From assembly GCF_038024855.1 (NCBI RefSeq), contig NZ_CP139089.1, forward strand, positions 186,001 through 250,000: a DNA stretch of 64,000 bases. The letters are read 5' to 3'. This document shows, piece by piece, positions 25,312 through 33,612 of this stretch. The translations under genes and the position numbers were made by a program. Position 1 is the stretch's first letter. Every line of letters starts with the position of its first letter. Source of the DNA: Methylocella tundrae (GTDB lineage Bacteria > Pseudomonadota > Alphaproteobacteria > Rhizobiales > Beijerinckiaceae). The notes beneath the pieces are model-generated. The model searched no databases and was not told where the DNA came from. It saw only the letters and a list, made by a program, of their open reading frames with translations.

Positions 25312-27681
25312 AGCGCGCAGTTTTTGCGGCGGGGCGTGCGGGCGGCGCGGCGCGGCCGCCGCCATCAGCAGCTTCTGGCGCGGCGCGTCGCGCGATTGCG
25401 GCAGATGCACGAGGACAATGGTGCCGGAGCCGACGGTTGAGCGAATACGCATCGAGCCGCCATGTAGATCGACGAGCGAGCGCGCGATCGCGAGGCCAAG
25501 CCCCGAGCCCTTCATGCCATTGTCGAGGCCGCCGTCCAACTGTTCGAACGGCCGACCTAGCCGCGCCAGCGGCGCCGCCGCGATGCCCATGCCGGTGTCC
25601 TCCACATAAACGTTGAGGGCTCCCTGGACGATGCGCGTGCGTACGCTGACGCGCCCGTCATTGGGCGTAAATTTCACGGCGTTGCGAAGAAGGATAGTAA
25701 GGATTTTCTCGAAAGCGTCGCGATCGGCGTGAATGCGCTTCTCAGGCAAGGTTTCGGCGATGACAGTGATGTCTTTCTCGCGCGCGATCTGTTCGATCGT
25801 CGAGACGGCGCGCTTGACCGCCGTGTCGATGTCGAAATCAGTCTTTTGCAGGCGCACGCGGCCGGCCTCGAGGCGCGACATGTCGAGAACATCGGATATG
25901 ACGCCCAGCAGATATTCGCCGCTCTGTTTGATGTCGCTGGAATAGTCGACATATTTGCTGGAGCCGAGCGGGCCGAACGTTTCCTGCTGCATCAATTCGG
26001 AGAAACCGATGATGGCGTTCAGGGGCGTTCGCAATTCATGGCTCATATTAGCGAGGAATTCCGACTTTGCGCGGTTGGCCGTTTCAGCCTCGGCTTTCTG
26101 TTCGAGATATTTCTCGGCGAGATCGGCGAGCTGCTGCGCCTGGACTTCCAGCGTCTGACGAGATTTGCGCAGGTCCGCGACGGTCGCCATCAAACGGCGT
26201 TCGCTCTCCATCAACTGTTCTTCATGACGCTTCAGGGTGGTGATGTCGGTGCCGACGGAAACATAGCCGCCGTCCTTGGTGCGCCGTTCGTTGATCTGTA
26301 GCCAGCGCCCGTCAGCGAGCCGCGCTTCGTAGGTCCGGGCGCCGGCCTGAGGCCTCTCGCCGAGCGCTGTCTGCGCCTGGATGAGCGGCGGGGTGCCCCG
26401 CTCCATGACCTGGGCGTAAGGCGTTCCGGCGGTGACGGCCTCGCTCGACAGATTGTGGAATTTCTGGAACTTCGAATTGCACATGACGAGTTGATTGTCG
26501 GCGTCCCAGAGGACGAAGGCTTCCGACACCGATTCAATAGCGTCGCGCAGGCGCAGGTCAGCCGTGGCGGAGCGTTCCGCAAGCGTCTTTTGCTCAGTGA
26601 TGTCGACGCAGATGCCGACGAGATGGGGCGTTGATCCCGGCCGTTCGCGCACGAGTTCGGCGCGCGCGCGCAGCCAAACCCATTCGCCCCTGACATTTTG
26701 CATCCGGAAGGCGTGGTCGACGCTCTCGGCTTTCGATGCGGTCAGCATTTCCGCGATGGCGGCAAGATCGCCATCTTGCGGATGCACCAGCGTGTTGATG
26801 TCTCCGAAGGAGAGAAAATTGCCGACGGGCGCCATGCCGAGGATTTCATACATCGAATCCGACCAGTAGATCCGTCCACGCGCGAGATCCCAGTCCCAAA
26901 GCCCGCATCGGCCGCGCGTCAGGGCGGTGTCGATGCGATCGCGTACGCGATCGCAGATGCGATCGGATTCGCGTGCGCGGGACGCCTGCCAGAAATAGGC
27001 GACCGCGAGCGCGATGAGTACGAGAGTGGTCGAGACGAGGAGAACGGCGGTGCGCAACGCGGCGGTGCGCCATTCGGCGAGAATCGACGACATCGGCGCG
27101 ATGAAGGCGATCTGCCCCAGCGGCGCGCGCAAGTTGCGCACGGTCGCGAGGGCGTCCGTGCCGTCGGCGAGATTGATGCGAAGGACACCGGCCTTTTCGG
27201 CGAAAATGGTCAGCGGTTGCGCCACGCCAAGATAGTCGGTGAGTGAGCCTCTCACCCGTTCGGAGCCTGGGGCGGATGCGATGACGTCGCCGGCGAGGTT
27301 TGTGATCAGCACCTGTTGTCCGCGGGCGATGGCGCGTGAGGGGACCGTATCAGCGAGCGCGGCGCCGATATCGCTCTGCGGCGTCTGTTTCAGAATGTCA
27401 CGAAGATCGTCGGTGACGACGGCGGAGAGCAGCTCGAGGTCGGAAAGGGCGTCGGAGACGGTGCGGTCATACGAATCATGCGCCATCACGCTCGTCATGG
27501 CGATGAGGGCTGCGATGAAGAGAACGACCATCGCGGGAACGCCGCGACGCACCCAGATCTCGAGACTTCCTATCCCGGAGAGCGCAGTCCGCGCCGACGC
27601 GGCGTGAAGCGCCGGAGTCCCGGCAAGTTCTAGCAATGCGTCTGCATGCGCAGACGCATCAGCCGCGTTTGCACGCGCCAT
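25297..27681 (-). CDS. pleC: PAS-domain sensor histidine kinase, PleC-like
   Basis: 794 residues; ATG at 27681 has GAGGGGG about eight bases upstream. Membrane helices at about 45-66 and 208-230 enclose a periplasmic domain. Two PAS domains follow (about 255-365, RGRCGLWDWDLARGRIYWSDSMYEILG; and 370-485, ESVSEAFVLWDADNQLVMCNSKFQ), then a coiled coil. H548 lies in LANMSHELRTPLNAIIGFSELM, and the ATPase has N box LLRNAVKFTPND and G box GMKGSGLGLAIARS. The H-box subtype belongs to the PleC/DivJ/PdhS group acting on DivK, and an adjacent glnE fits my recollection of the rhizobial pleC locus. Role in cell polarity is inferred. Confidence 0.75.
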   Translation of the reverse strand: MARANAADASAHADALLELAGTPALHAASARTALSGIGSLEIWVRRGVPAMVVLFIAALIAMTSVMAHDSYDRTVSDALSDLELLSAVVTDDLRDILKQTPQSDIGAALADTVPSRAIARGQQVLITNLAGDVIASAPGSERVRGSLTDYLGVAQPLTIFAEKAGVLRINLADGTDALATVRNLRAPLGQIAFIAPMSSILAEWRTAALRTAVLLVSTTLVLIALAVAYFWQASRARESDRICDRVRDRIDTALTRGRCGLWDWDLARGRIYWSDSMYEILGMAPVGNFLSFGDINTLVHPQDGDLAAIAEMLTASKAESVDHAFRMQNVRGEWVWLRARAELVRERPGSTPHLVGICVDITEQKTLAERSATADLRLRDAIESVSEAFVLWDADNQLVMCNSKFQKFHNLSSEAVTAGTPYAQVMERGTPPLIQAQTALGERPQAGARTYEARLADGRWLQINERRTKDGGYVSVGTDITTLKRHEEQLMESERRLMATVADLRKSRQTLEVQAQQLADLAEKYLEQKAEAETANRAKSEFLANMSHELRTPLNAIIGFSELMQQETFGPLGSSKYVDYSSDIKQSGEYLLGVISDVLDMSRLEAGRVRLQKTDFDIDTAVKRAVSTIEQIAREKDITVIAETLPEKRIHADRDAFEKILTILLRNAVKFTPNDGRVSVRTRIVQGALNVYVEDTGMGIAAAPLARLGRPFEQLDGGLDNGMKGSGLGLAIARSLVDLHGGSMRIRSTVGSGTIVLVHLPQSRDAPRQKLLMAAAAPRRPHAPPQKLRASVRG

Positions 27682-28014
27682 GTCAGGCCCCCTCGAAACT
27701 TGACCGGAGTGATGTGCCGCACCTCTCCGAGTCGAGAATCATGAGACTCCGACTTCGCTTTTTTGTCCAGAAAATTCATTAAGAATGAATGTAATTTTTA
27801 AGCTTGACGGCAGATCCTGATGCGCTCTCGCAAAAAATCCGCATCAATTGCGTAAGTATTTGAAAAAGAAGCGTTTGCGCGTTGGTCCTGCGTCCGGGAA
27901 ACAGCTCGCCTCCGGGGCGAAAAGATCGTAAAAACAATTGCGTAGGTGAAGGACGCCAAGCGCCGCGGCGGCGAGGCGCGGCCCCTCGCGCAGCCTTAAG
28001 CCGCGCGGCTTCGC
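27682..28014. promoter_or_regulatory. pleC-like upstream region with GANTC cluster and palindrome
   Basis: 333 bp. Three CcrM-type GANTC sites lie at 27729-27733 (GAGTC), 27736-27740 (GAATC) and 27745-27749 (GACTC). A perfect dyad ATTCATT-AAG-AATGAAT is at 27774-27790. A 14-bp palindrome (AAGCCGCGCGGCTT, 27998-28011) directly follows the O-methyltransferase stop and may help end that transcript. No credible gene is seen. Confidence 0.55.
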
Positions 28015-28689
28015 TCAAGGATCAGCGGTGACCAGCACCAGCGCGAAACCGTCATAGCCTTTGCCGCCAACCGTCTGAATCGCCGTTGCGTCGACGCGCG
28101 TTTCGCAGGAGAGAATCTCATTGAACCGCCGCACGCCCTTGACGTCGGGATCGGCGCTGTCAGGGTCGATCACCGCGCCTTTGCGCACGACATTATCGAC
28201 AATGATGAGGCTTCCGCGGCGCGATAAACCAAGGGCGAAGTTGAAATAGGCCGGAATGTTCGCCTTGTCGGCGTCGATGAAAAAAAGATCGAAGGGGCCA
28301 AGGCGCTCCATCGACAATTGCGGCAGCGTATCGAGCGCCTGGCCGAGCCGCAGTTCGATCTGGCCGGCAAGTCCTGCCCGCGCAAAATTGGCGCGCGCGA
28401 CTTCAGCATGTTTGGGATCGGCCTCGAGCGTAATCAGACGCCCCTCGGGCGGCAGGGCCCGCGCGAGCCAGATCGTGCTGTAGCCGCCGAGCGTTCCGAT
28501 TTCGAGAATGCTTCTTGCCCCCTGGATGCGCGCCAGAAGCTGCAGGAGCTTTCCCTGATTGGGCGCGACCTGGATCGAGGGAAGGCCGGCGGCGGCGCTC
28601 GCCTCCAGCGCGGCGTCGAGCGCCGGATCGCCGGGCGCGAGAAGGTCACAGATATAAGAGTCGACGGCGGTCCAGAGCTGCTCGCTCAT
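28015..28689 (-). CDS. Class I SAM-dependent O-methyltransferase (CCoAOMT/COMT family)
   Basis: 224 residues from ATG at 28689, preceded by AAAGGACGAACGA. The frame stays open upstream through a duplicated ribosome-site segment, but that part is unlikely to be translated. Motifs of methyltransferase family 3 are clear: the SAM loop ILEIGTLGGYSTIWLARALP, acidic residue in LITLEADPKHAEVARANFARAG, catalytic/metal segment DLFFIDADKANIPAYFNFAL and LIIVDNVVRKGAV. Family members methylate catechol-like or small phenolic substrates with a divalent metal. The substrate here is unknown; it stands between pleC-like and pepN genes, all on the minus strand. Confidence 0.93.
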   Translation of the reverse strand: MSEQLWTAVDSYICDLLAPGDPALDAALEASAAAGLPSIQVAPNQGKLLQLLARIQGARSILEIGTLGGYSTIWLARALPPEGRLITLEADPKHAEVARANFARAGLAGQIELRLGQALDTLPQLSMERLGPFDLFFIDADKANIPAYFNFALGLSRRGSLIIVDNVVRKGAVIDPDSADPDVKGVRRFNEILSCETRVDATAIQTVGGKGYDGFALVLVTADP

Positions 28690-28692
28690 TCG

Positions 28693-28728
28693 TTCGTCCT
28701 TTGGTTTGCATTCGTCCTTTGGCTTGAA
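28693..28728 (-). repeat. Duplicated 18-bp segment carrying the ribosome-binding site
   Basis: TTCGTCCTTTGG(T/C)TTG occurs twice in tandem. On the minus strand each copy carries AAAGGACGAA, so the O-methyltransferase gene has two Shine-Dalgarno sites 18 bases apart. The upstream one precedes an out-of-frame ATG that opens a 21-codon reading frame overlapping the true start. Confidence 0.65.
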
Positions 28729-28824
28729 AGCGGCGCGTGAGGAAGGCTTCCAACTCTTCAAAGTCCGAAAGCCCTCTCTTTCCCTTATCGTCCTGATGCG
28801 TTCCTATGCGCTTTGCCGGATCAG

Positions 28825-31479
28825 CTAGCCGAGCGAACGCTCGACAATGTCCTTGACGTCCGCTGAAAGCGCGCCCTCGGCGGCGATGCGGCGCAGCGCC
28901 GCCTCTGCGAGCCCCCGCCGTTTCGCCTCGAGCGAGCGCCAGCTCTTAAAGGCGGCGAGCAGCCGGGCGGCGACCTGCGGGTTTTTCTGGTCGAGATCGA
29001 GCACGACGCCGGCGACAAAATCATAGCCGCTTCCGTCCGGCGCGTTGAAGCGCGTCTGGTTTCCGGTTGCGAAGGCGCCGATAAGCGAGCGCACCCGGTT
29101 CGGATTTTGAAGCGAAAAGGCGGCGTGGCGCATCAGCTTCTGAATCCGCTCGAGCGTGTCGGTTTCGGGGATCATCGCCTGCAGCGCGAACCATTTGTCG
29201 ATCACCAGAGCCTCAGCGGCGTGGCGGCGATAGAATGTGTCGAGCGCCCCCTCCCGCAACGAGCCCGCCTTCTGCGCCAACGCGCCGAGGGCGGCGATCT
29301 CATTGGTCATTGTGTCGGCGGCCTCGAACTGGCGGGCGGCGAGGCGGGCGCCTTCCGCTGGCTCGCCCGCGCAATAAAGATCGAGCGCGGCGTTGCGCAA
29401 GGCGCGGCGGCCGGCGGCCTCGGCGTCAGGCGAATAAGGCCCGTTCTCGGCGTGCCGCGCATAGGCGGAGAGAAGACCGGCGGCGAGGCTTTTGCCGATC
29501 GCCTGCCGCAACGCGTCGCGCGCGGCGTGAATGGCGTCGGGATCGACATCCTCGCCCATATCGCGGGCAATGTCGGCCTCGCTCGGCAAGGTGATCATCT
29601 GCGCCGTATAAGCGGGGTCCGAGCTTTTATTGAGGACGACGCCGAGCGCGTCGATGAAGCCCTGATCGTGGCGCGCTTCGCCGCCGCCGCGGATATTGGC
29701 GACCGAGCGCAGCAACAGCCGGCTGGCGTAGGTCTGCGCCGCCTGCCAGCGGTTGAAGCTGTCGCTGTCATGCGCGATGAGCGTGATGAGATCGGCTTCG
29801 CTGGCCGGATAGTCGAGCCGCACGGGAGCCGAAAAACCGCGCAGCAGGGAAGGCACCGGACGGCTCGGCACGTCGAGGAAAGTGATCTTCCGGCTCGGAG
29901 CCGAAAGCTCGAAGACGGCGCGTGAAATCTCCAGCGCGCTGGCGCCGTTCTGGGCGCCGACCTTCAGCGGCAAATCGCCATCGCGGCCGACGAGGCCAAG
30001 CGCGATCGGAATGACGAAAGGCTCCTTGTGGTCCTGTCCCGGCGTCGGCTTCGAGGATTGCCGGAATTCAAGCGTAAACGTTCGCGCCGCCGCGTCATAA
30101 GCGCCATTCGCCTCAACGAGCGGCGTTCCGGATTGATGATACCAGCGCGAGAACGCCGTCAGATCGCGGTTGGCGGCTTCCGCGAAACAGGAGATGAAAT
30201 CTTCGATCGTCGCCGCCGTCCCGTCATAGCGATCGAAATAAAGATCCATGCCCCTGGCGAAGGCCTCTTCGCCGATCAGCACTTTCAGCATGCGGATCAC
30301 TTCGGCGCCCTTCTCATAGATCGTCGCCGTGTAGAAATTATTGATCTCATGATAGGTCTCAGGCCGCACATTATGGGCGAGCGGGCCTGCGTCCTCGGGA
30401 AATTGCGCGGCCCGCAACGCGCGCACGTCGGCGATGCGATGAACCGCGCGCGAGCGCATGTCCGAGGAGAATTCATGGTCGCGGAAGACCGTGAGGCCTT
30501 CCTTGAGGCAGAGCTGGAACCAGTCGCGGCAGGTGATGCGGTTGCCGGTCCAGTTATGGAAATATTCATGCGCGATCACGGCCTCGATATGGGCGTAATC
30601 GGCGTCCGTCGCAGTCGCGGGCGAGGCGAGCACATATTTGTCGTTGAAGATGTTGAGGCCCTTATTCTCCATCGCGCCCATGTTGAAATCGGACACGGCG
30701 ACGATATTGAACACGTCGAGGTCATATTCCCGGCCGAAAGCGGTCTCGTCCCAGGCCATCGACCGCTTGAGCGCATCCATGGCGTAAGCGGCGTGCGGCT
30801 CCTTGCCGTGTTCGACATGAATGCCAAGCGCGACCTTGCGGCCCGACTTCGTGATGAATTCATCGTGAACGGAGCCGAGATCGCCGCCGACCAGAGCGAA
30901 CAGATATGAGGGTTTTGGAAAGGGGTCGCGCCAGACCGCGTAATGGCGCTTGCCTCCTTCGAGATCGCCCGCCTCGATCAAATTTCCGTTGGAGAGAAGC
31001 AGCGGCGCCTCCGAGCGATCCGCCTCGATGCGCACCGTATAGACGCTGAGCACGTCAGGCCGGTCGAGAAAATAGGTGATGCGGCGAAAACCCTCCGGCT
31101 CGCACTGGGTGCAATAGGCGGAGCCCGAGCGATAGAGGCCCATCAGGCGCGTGTTCGCCGATGGGTCGATTTCCGTCTCGATCTCCAGTGCGAATGGCCG
31201 CTGCGGCGGCGCTGCGAGCGTCAGTTGATCCGGGCTGAGCAAGGCTTTGTCGAGGTCGATCGCCTCGCCGTCCAGCGTGATCCGCCTTGCGTTGAGCCCG
31301 TCCCCGTCCAGAACCAGCGCGGCGTCGCGCCGGCCATGTGGATTGGGCCGAATGCTGAGGCGCGAGACGATCCGGGTCGCGGTCGCGTGGAGCTTGACAT
31401 CGAGATCGACCGCGTCAATCAGATAGTCTGGAGCCTTGTAGTCTTTCAGGCGAACGGGTTCGGCACTGTCGGTACGCAT
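28825..31479 (-). CDS. pepN: Aminopeptidase N (M1 metallopeptidase)
   Basis: 884 residues from ATG at 31479 (GAGG seven bases upstream; the nine preceding codons are not needed). It removes N-terminal residues from peptides in the cytosol. M1 signatures are the substrate-binding GAMENKG and the zinc site HEYFHNWTGN... LKEGLTVFRD (HExxH-x18-E), followed by the Tyr-containing TATIYEKGAEVIRML. N-terminal beta-domain (LSIRPNPHGRRDAALVLDGD... TRLMGLYRSGSAYCTQCEPEGFRRITYFLDRPDV) and helical C-terminal domain are complete; the length is that of the E. coli PepN class. Confidence 0.97.
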   Translation of the reverse strand: MRTDSAEPVRLKDYKAPDYLIDAVDLDVKLHATATRIVSRLSIRPNPHGRRDAALVLDGDGLNARRITLDGEAIDLDKALLSPDQLTLAAPPQRPFALEIETEIDPSANTRLMGLYRSGSAYCTQCEPEGFRRITYFLDRPDVLSVYTVRIEADRSEAPLLLSNGNLIEAGDLEGGKRHYAVWRDPFPKPSYLFALVGGDLGSVHDEFITKSGRKVALGIHVEHGKEPHAAYAMDALKRSMAWDETAFGREYDLDVFNIVAVSDFNMGAMENKGLNIFNDKYVLASPATATDADYAHIEAVIAHEYFHNWTGNRITCRDWFQLCLKEGLTVFRDHEFSSDMRSRAVHRIADVRALRAAQFPEDAGPLAHNVRPETYHEINNFYTATIYEKGAEVIRMLKVLIGEEAFARGMDLYFDRYDGTAATIEDFISCFAEAANRDLTAFSRWYHQSGTPLVEANGAYDAAARTFTLEFRQSSKPTPGQDHKEPFVIPIALGLVGRDGDLPLKVGAQNGASALEISRAVFELSAPSRKITFLDVPSRPVPSLLRGFSAPVRLDYPASEADLITLIAHDSDSFNRWQAAQTYASRLLLRSVANIRGGGEARHDQGFIDALGVVLNKSSDPAYTAQMITLPSEADIARDMGEDVDPDAIHAARDALRQAIGKSLAAGLLSAYARHAENGPYSPDAEAAGRRALRNAALDLYCAGEPAEGARLAARQFEAADTMTNEIAALGALAQKAGSLREGALDTFYRRHAAEALVIDKWFALQAMIPETDTLERIQKLMRHAAFSLQNPNRVRSLIGAFATGNQTRFNAPDGSGYDFVAGVVLDLDQKNPQVAARLLAAFKSWRSLEAKRRGLAEAALRRIAAEGALSADVKDIVERSLG

Positions 31480-31614
31480 CAAAACCTCAACACAAGGCGG
31501 CGGCAAAAGGGCTCGCGGGTCGAGCCGATCATAGGGCTTGCGCCGGCGAGGCGTAAAGTGCGGGTGCGATGCAAAGGATCAGCACGCAAACAAGTTATTA
31601 AGGGACGCGAAACA

Positions 31615-32169
31615 ATGGCTGAACGCATACTGAAGTCTGCTCTGTTGGGCGCCGCCCTGATCGTTTCGGCTTTGCCGGGCGGGGCATGGGCGCACGGGCC
31701 GACGCGCCAGAAGGTTACCGAAACAGTTGAGGTCAACGCGCCGCCGGCGAAGGTGTGGGCGGTCATCGGCAATTTTCAGGATATGAGCTGGCTTCCTGTC
31801 GTCAAGGCGACGACCGGCGAAGGCGGCAATACGCCGGGCACGGCGAAGCGTCACATCGACCTCGGCGGCGGCGCCTCCATCGATGAGGAGCTGACCAAAT
31901 ATGACGCCGACAAATACAGCTATTCTTATTACGTCCCGAAAATCGACGTGAAGGTCCTGCCGGTCAATAATTATTCATCGACAATCGATGTGCGGCCGAG
32001 CGACGATGGCAAGACGAGCACCGTCGAATGGCACGGCGCCTTCTATCGCGGCTACCCCAACAATGATCCGCCGCCCGACCTCAACGACGAAGCCGCGATC
32101 AAGGCCGTCTCCGACCTCTACAAGAGCGGCCTCGCGGCCCTCAAGACGAAAATCGATTCGGCCAAATAG
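31615..32169 (+). CDS. MxaD-like periplasmic SRPBCC protein
   Basis: 184 residues. ATG at 31615 is preceded by AGGGA; the much longer frame from 30943 is antisense to pepN. A signal peptide (ILKSALLGAALIVSALPGGAWA) is followed by HGPTRQKVTETVEVNAPPAKVWAVIGNFQDMSWLPVV, the START/polyketide-cyclase-like fold, and the ending FYRGYPNNDPPPDLNDEAAIKAVSDLYKSGLAALK. This closely follows MxaD of methylotrophs, which aids electron transfer from methanol dehydrogenase to cytochrome cL. The beta-propeller gene 11 bp downstream is probably co-transcribed. No mxaF or xoxF is in the window, so the partner dehydrogenase is elsewhere. Confidence 0.85.
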   Translation: MAERILKSALLGAALIVSALPGGAWAHGPTRQKVTETVEVNAPPAKVWAVIGNFQDMSWLPVVKATTGEGGNTPGTAKRHIDLGGGASIDEELTKYDADKYSYSYYVPKIDVKVLPVNNYSSTIDVRPSDDGKTSTVEWHGAFYRGYPNNDPPPDLNDEAAIKAVSDLYKSGLAALKTKIDSAK

Positions 32170-32180
32170 GCGTGTTTTTG

Positions 32181-33134
32181 ATGCGCCGCGCGGCGCTAGT
32201 CGCGTTCGCCGTGCTGGGCGTCTTTCTGCGCCACGGCCCGGCGACGGCCGACGAAGCTTTCATCACGGAGCAGAATGGCGACGGGCTGAGCGTGCTCGAC
32301 CTTTCGACGCATAAGGTCGCGGCGCATATTTCGGTTGGCGGCAAACCGGCCGGAATAGCCATGTCGCGCGACGGCAAAACGGCGTTCGTCACCAGCACCG
32401 AGGGGAAATTCGTTTCTGTGATCGACGCGGCCTCCCGCGCGATCAGGGCGAAAATCGACGTGCCTGATACGCCGCTCGGCATCGCCGTCGATCCGACCGG
32501 CGCTTTCATCTATGTTGCGGGATTCTATCTCCCGCGCATCTATAAGATCGACGTTGCCACGCGGGCGATCGTCGCCACCGCCAGCGTCGGAAAATCGCCC
32601 TCCGGCGTCGCGGTGTCGCCGGACGGCGCCTTGATCGTCGTCGCGGACCGAGACGACGACGCCATCTCGATCATCGACGCCAAGAGCTTCAATGCCATCG
32701 CCACCGTCAAAGTAGGCGCTCATCCTTTTGGCGTCACAATCGACGCCGCTGGCGCGCGCGTCTATACGGCCAATGTCGAAAGCAACGATGTTTCGATCGT
32801 CGACCTTCAGGCGCGAAAACTGATCGGCACGGCGCCAGCCGGAAAGCGGCCCTATGTCGTCGCTCTCGCCGGCGGGCGCGGCTTCACCAGCGACCAATAT
32901 GGCGGCACTGTCTCGGCCTTCGATCTCGAAACTTTGAAGTCCGTCGGGCGCGTTTCGGTAGGTGAATATCCCGACGGGCTGCAAGCCAGTTCCGACGGGC
33001 GGACGGTCTATGTCGTGAACTGGTTTTCCAATGACGTTTTCGCGATCGACGCACAAACGCTGAAGGTCACGGCCGAAATGCAGGTCGGCGACGGTCCGCG
33101 CGGGTTCGGAACGTTTTTGCGCAAAACGCCGTGA
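32181..33134 (+). CDS. Periplasmic YVTN/YncE-type beta-propeller protein
   Basis: 317 residues. ATG at 32181 has an AGG about ten bases upstream; GTG at 32172 is the alternative. A signal peptide (AALVAFAVLGVFLRHGPATA) precedes seven or so repeats of about 40 residues with the pattern 'I.VG..P.GIA.S.DG...YV....N..VSVID' (for example VAAHISVGGKPAGIAMSRDG, ATASVGKSPSGVAVSPDG, ATVKVGAHPFGVTIDAAG, GRVSVGEYPDGLQASSDG). Such propellers often accompany PQQ-dependent alcohol oxidation genes. Pairing with the MxaD-like gene supports a role in periplasmic methanol or alcohol oxidation; ligand unknown. Confidence 0.88.
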   Translation: MRRAALVAFAVLGVFLRHGPATADEAFITEQNGDGLSVLDLSTHKVAAHISVGGKPAGIAMSRDGKTAFVTSTEGKFVSVIDAASRAIRAKIDVPDTPLGIAVDPTGAFIYVAGFYLPRIYKIDVATRAIVATASVGKSPSGVAVSPDGALIVVADRDDDAISIIDAKSFNAIATVKVGAHPFGVTIDAAGARVYTANVESNDVSIVDLQARKLIGTAPAGKRPYVVALAGGRGFTSDQYGGTVSAFDLETLKSVGRVSVGEYPDGLQASSDGRTVYVVNWFSNDVFAIDAQTLKVTAEMQVGDGPRGFGTFLRKTP

Positions 33135-33166
33135 TGGAAACCCCGGTAGCGCGCAGCGGCCGATTC

Positions 33167-33409
33167 TTACCGCCTGCTGTCCATCTCGGCGCGACGCTGG
33201 TATTCGTGCCGCGCGTCTGTTGCGACGGAACGGCCATGATAGAGCGGTGGCGCGGCGACAGGGCCGAGTGAGCCGTTGGGGCTGACGGACCCAGCCGCGA
33301 TTGGACTGCCCCAAGGGTAACCACTTTCCCGCGCGCTGGCGCTGGCGCCGCCGGCGAGGCACAGCCCAAAGAGCGCGCCGGCGAGAACGGTCTTCGAAAT
33401 CATGTTCAT
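33167..33409 (-). CDS. Small secreted hypothetical protein, 80 aa
   Basis: ATG at 33409 with AGGAG at good spacing; the ribosome site sits in the loop of a 6-bp inverted repeat (33411-33427). A signal peptide (MISKTVLAGALFGLCLAGGASA) precedes about 55 mature residues rich in Gly/Ser/Pro (GYPWGSPIAAGSVSPNGSLGPVAAPPLYHGRSVATDARHEYQRR). No known domain. The mature part is likely disordered. It is convergent with the beta-propeller gene. Confidence 0.62.
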   Translation of the reverse strand: MNMISKTVLAGALFGLCLAGGASASARESGYPWGSPIAAGSVSPNGSLGPVAAPPLYHGRSVATDARHEYQRRAEMDSRR

Positions 33410-33612
33410 TCTGATAACTCCTATCAGTGCAACTCCTCCCCTCTATCCACGTCATTTGGCGCCCGATGAACGCTTTTTGGCGCTTTTGGGTTTCATATGT
33501 TGCGCGCCACGGCGTTCGGCAACTGCGGCCAAGCGCATCGGCGCCTGAGACAAAGCTTGGGTTGCCTTATGAAGCGCCAACGGCCGGTCGCTGACTGATC
33601 CGCCGCCGCACG

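Noticed and set aside
27779..27801. CtrA binding site (TTAA-N7-TTAA) upstream of the PleC-like gene
   Set aside because: The two TTAA half-sites are 15 bases apart, not 7.
27779..28018. 79-codon minus-strand ORF between pleC-like and O-methyltransferase genes
   Set aside because: It overlaps a GC palindrome, has no ribosome site and low-complexity Arg/Pro composition.
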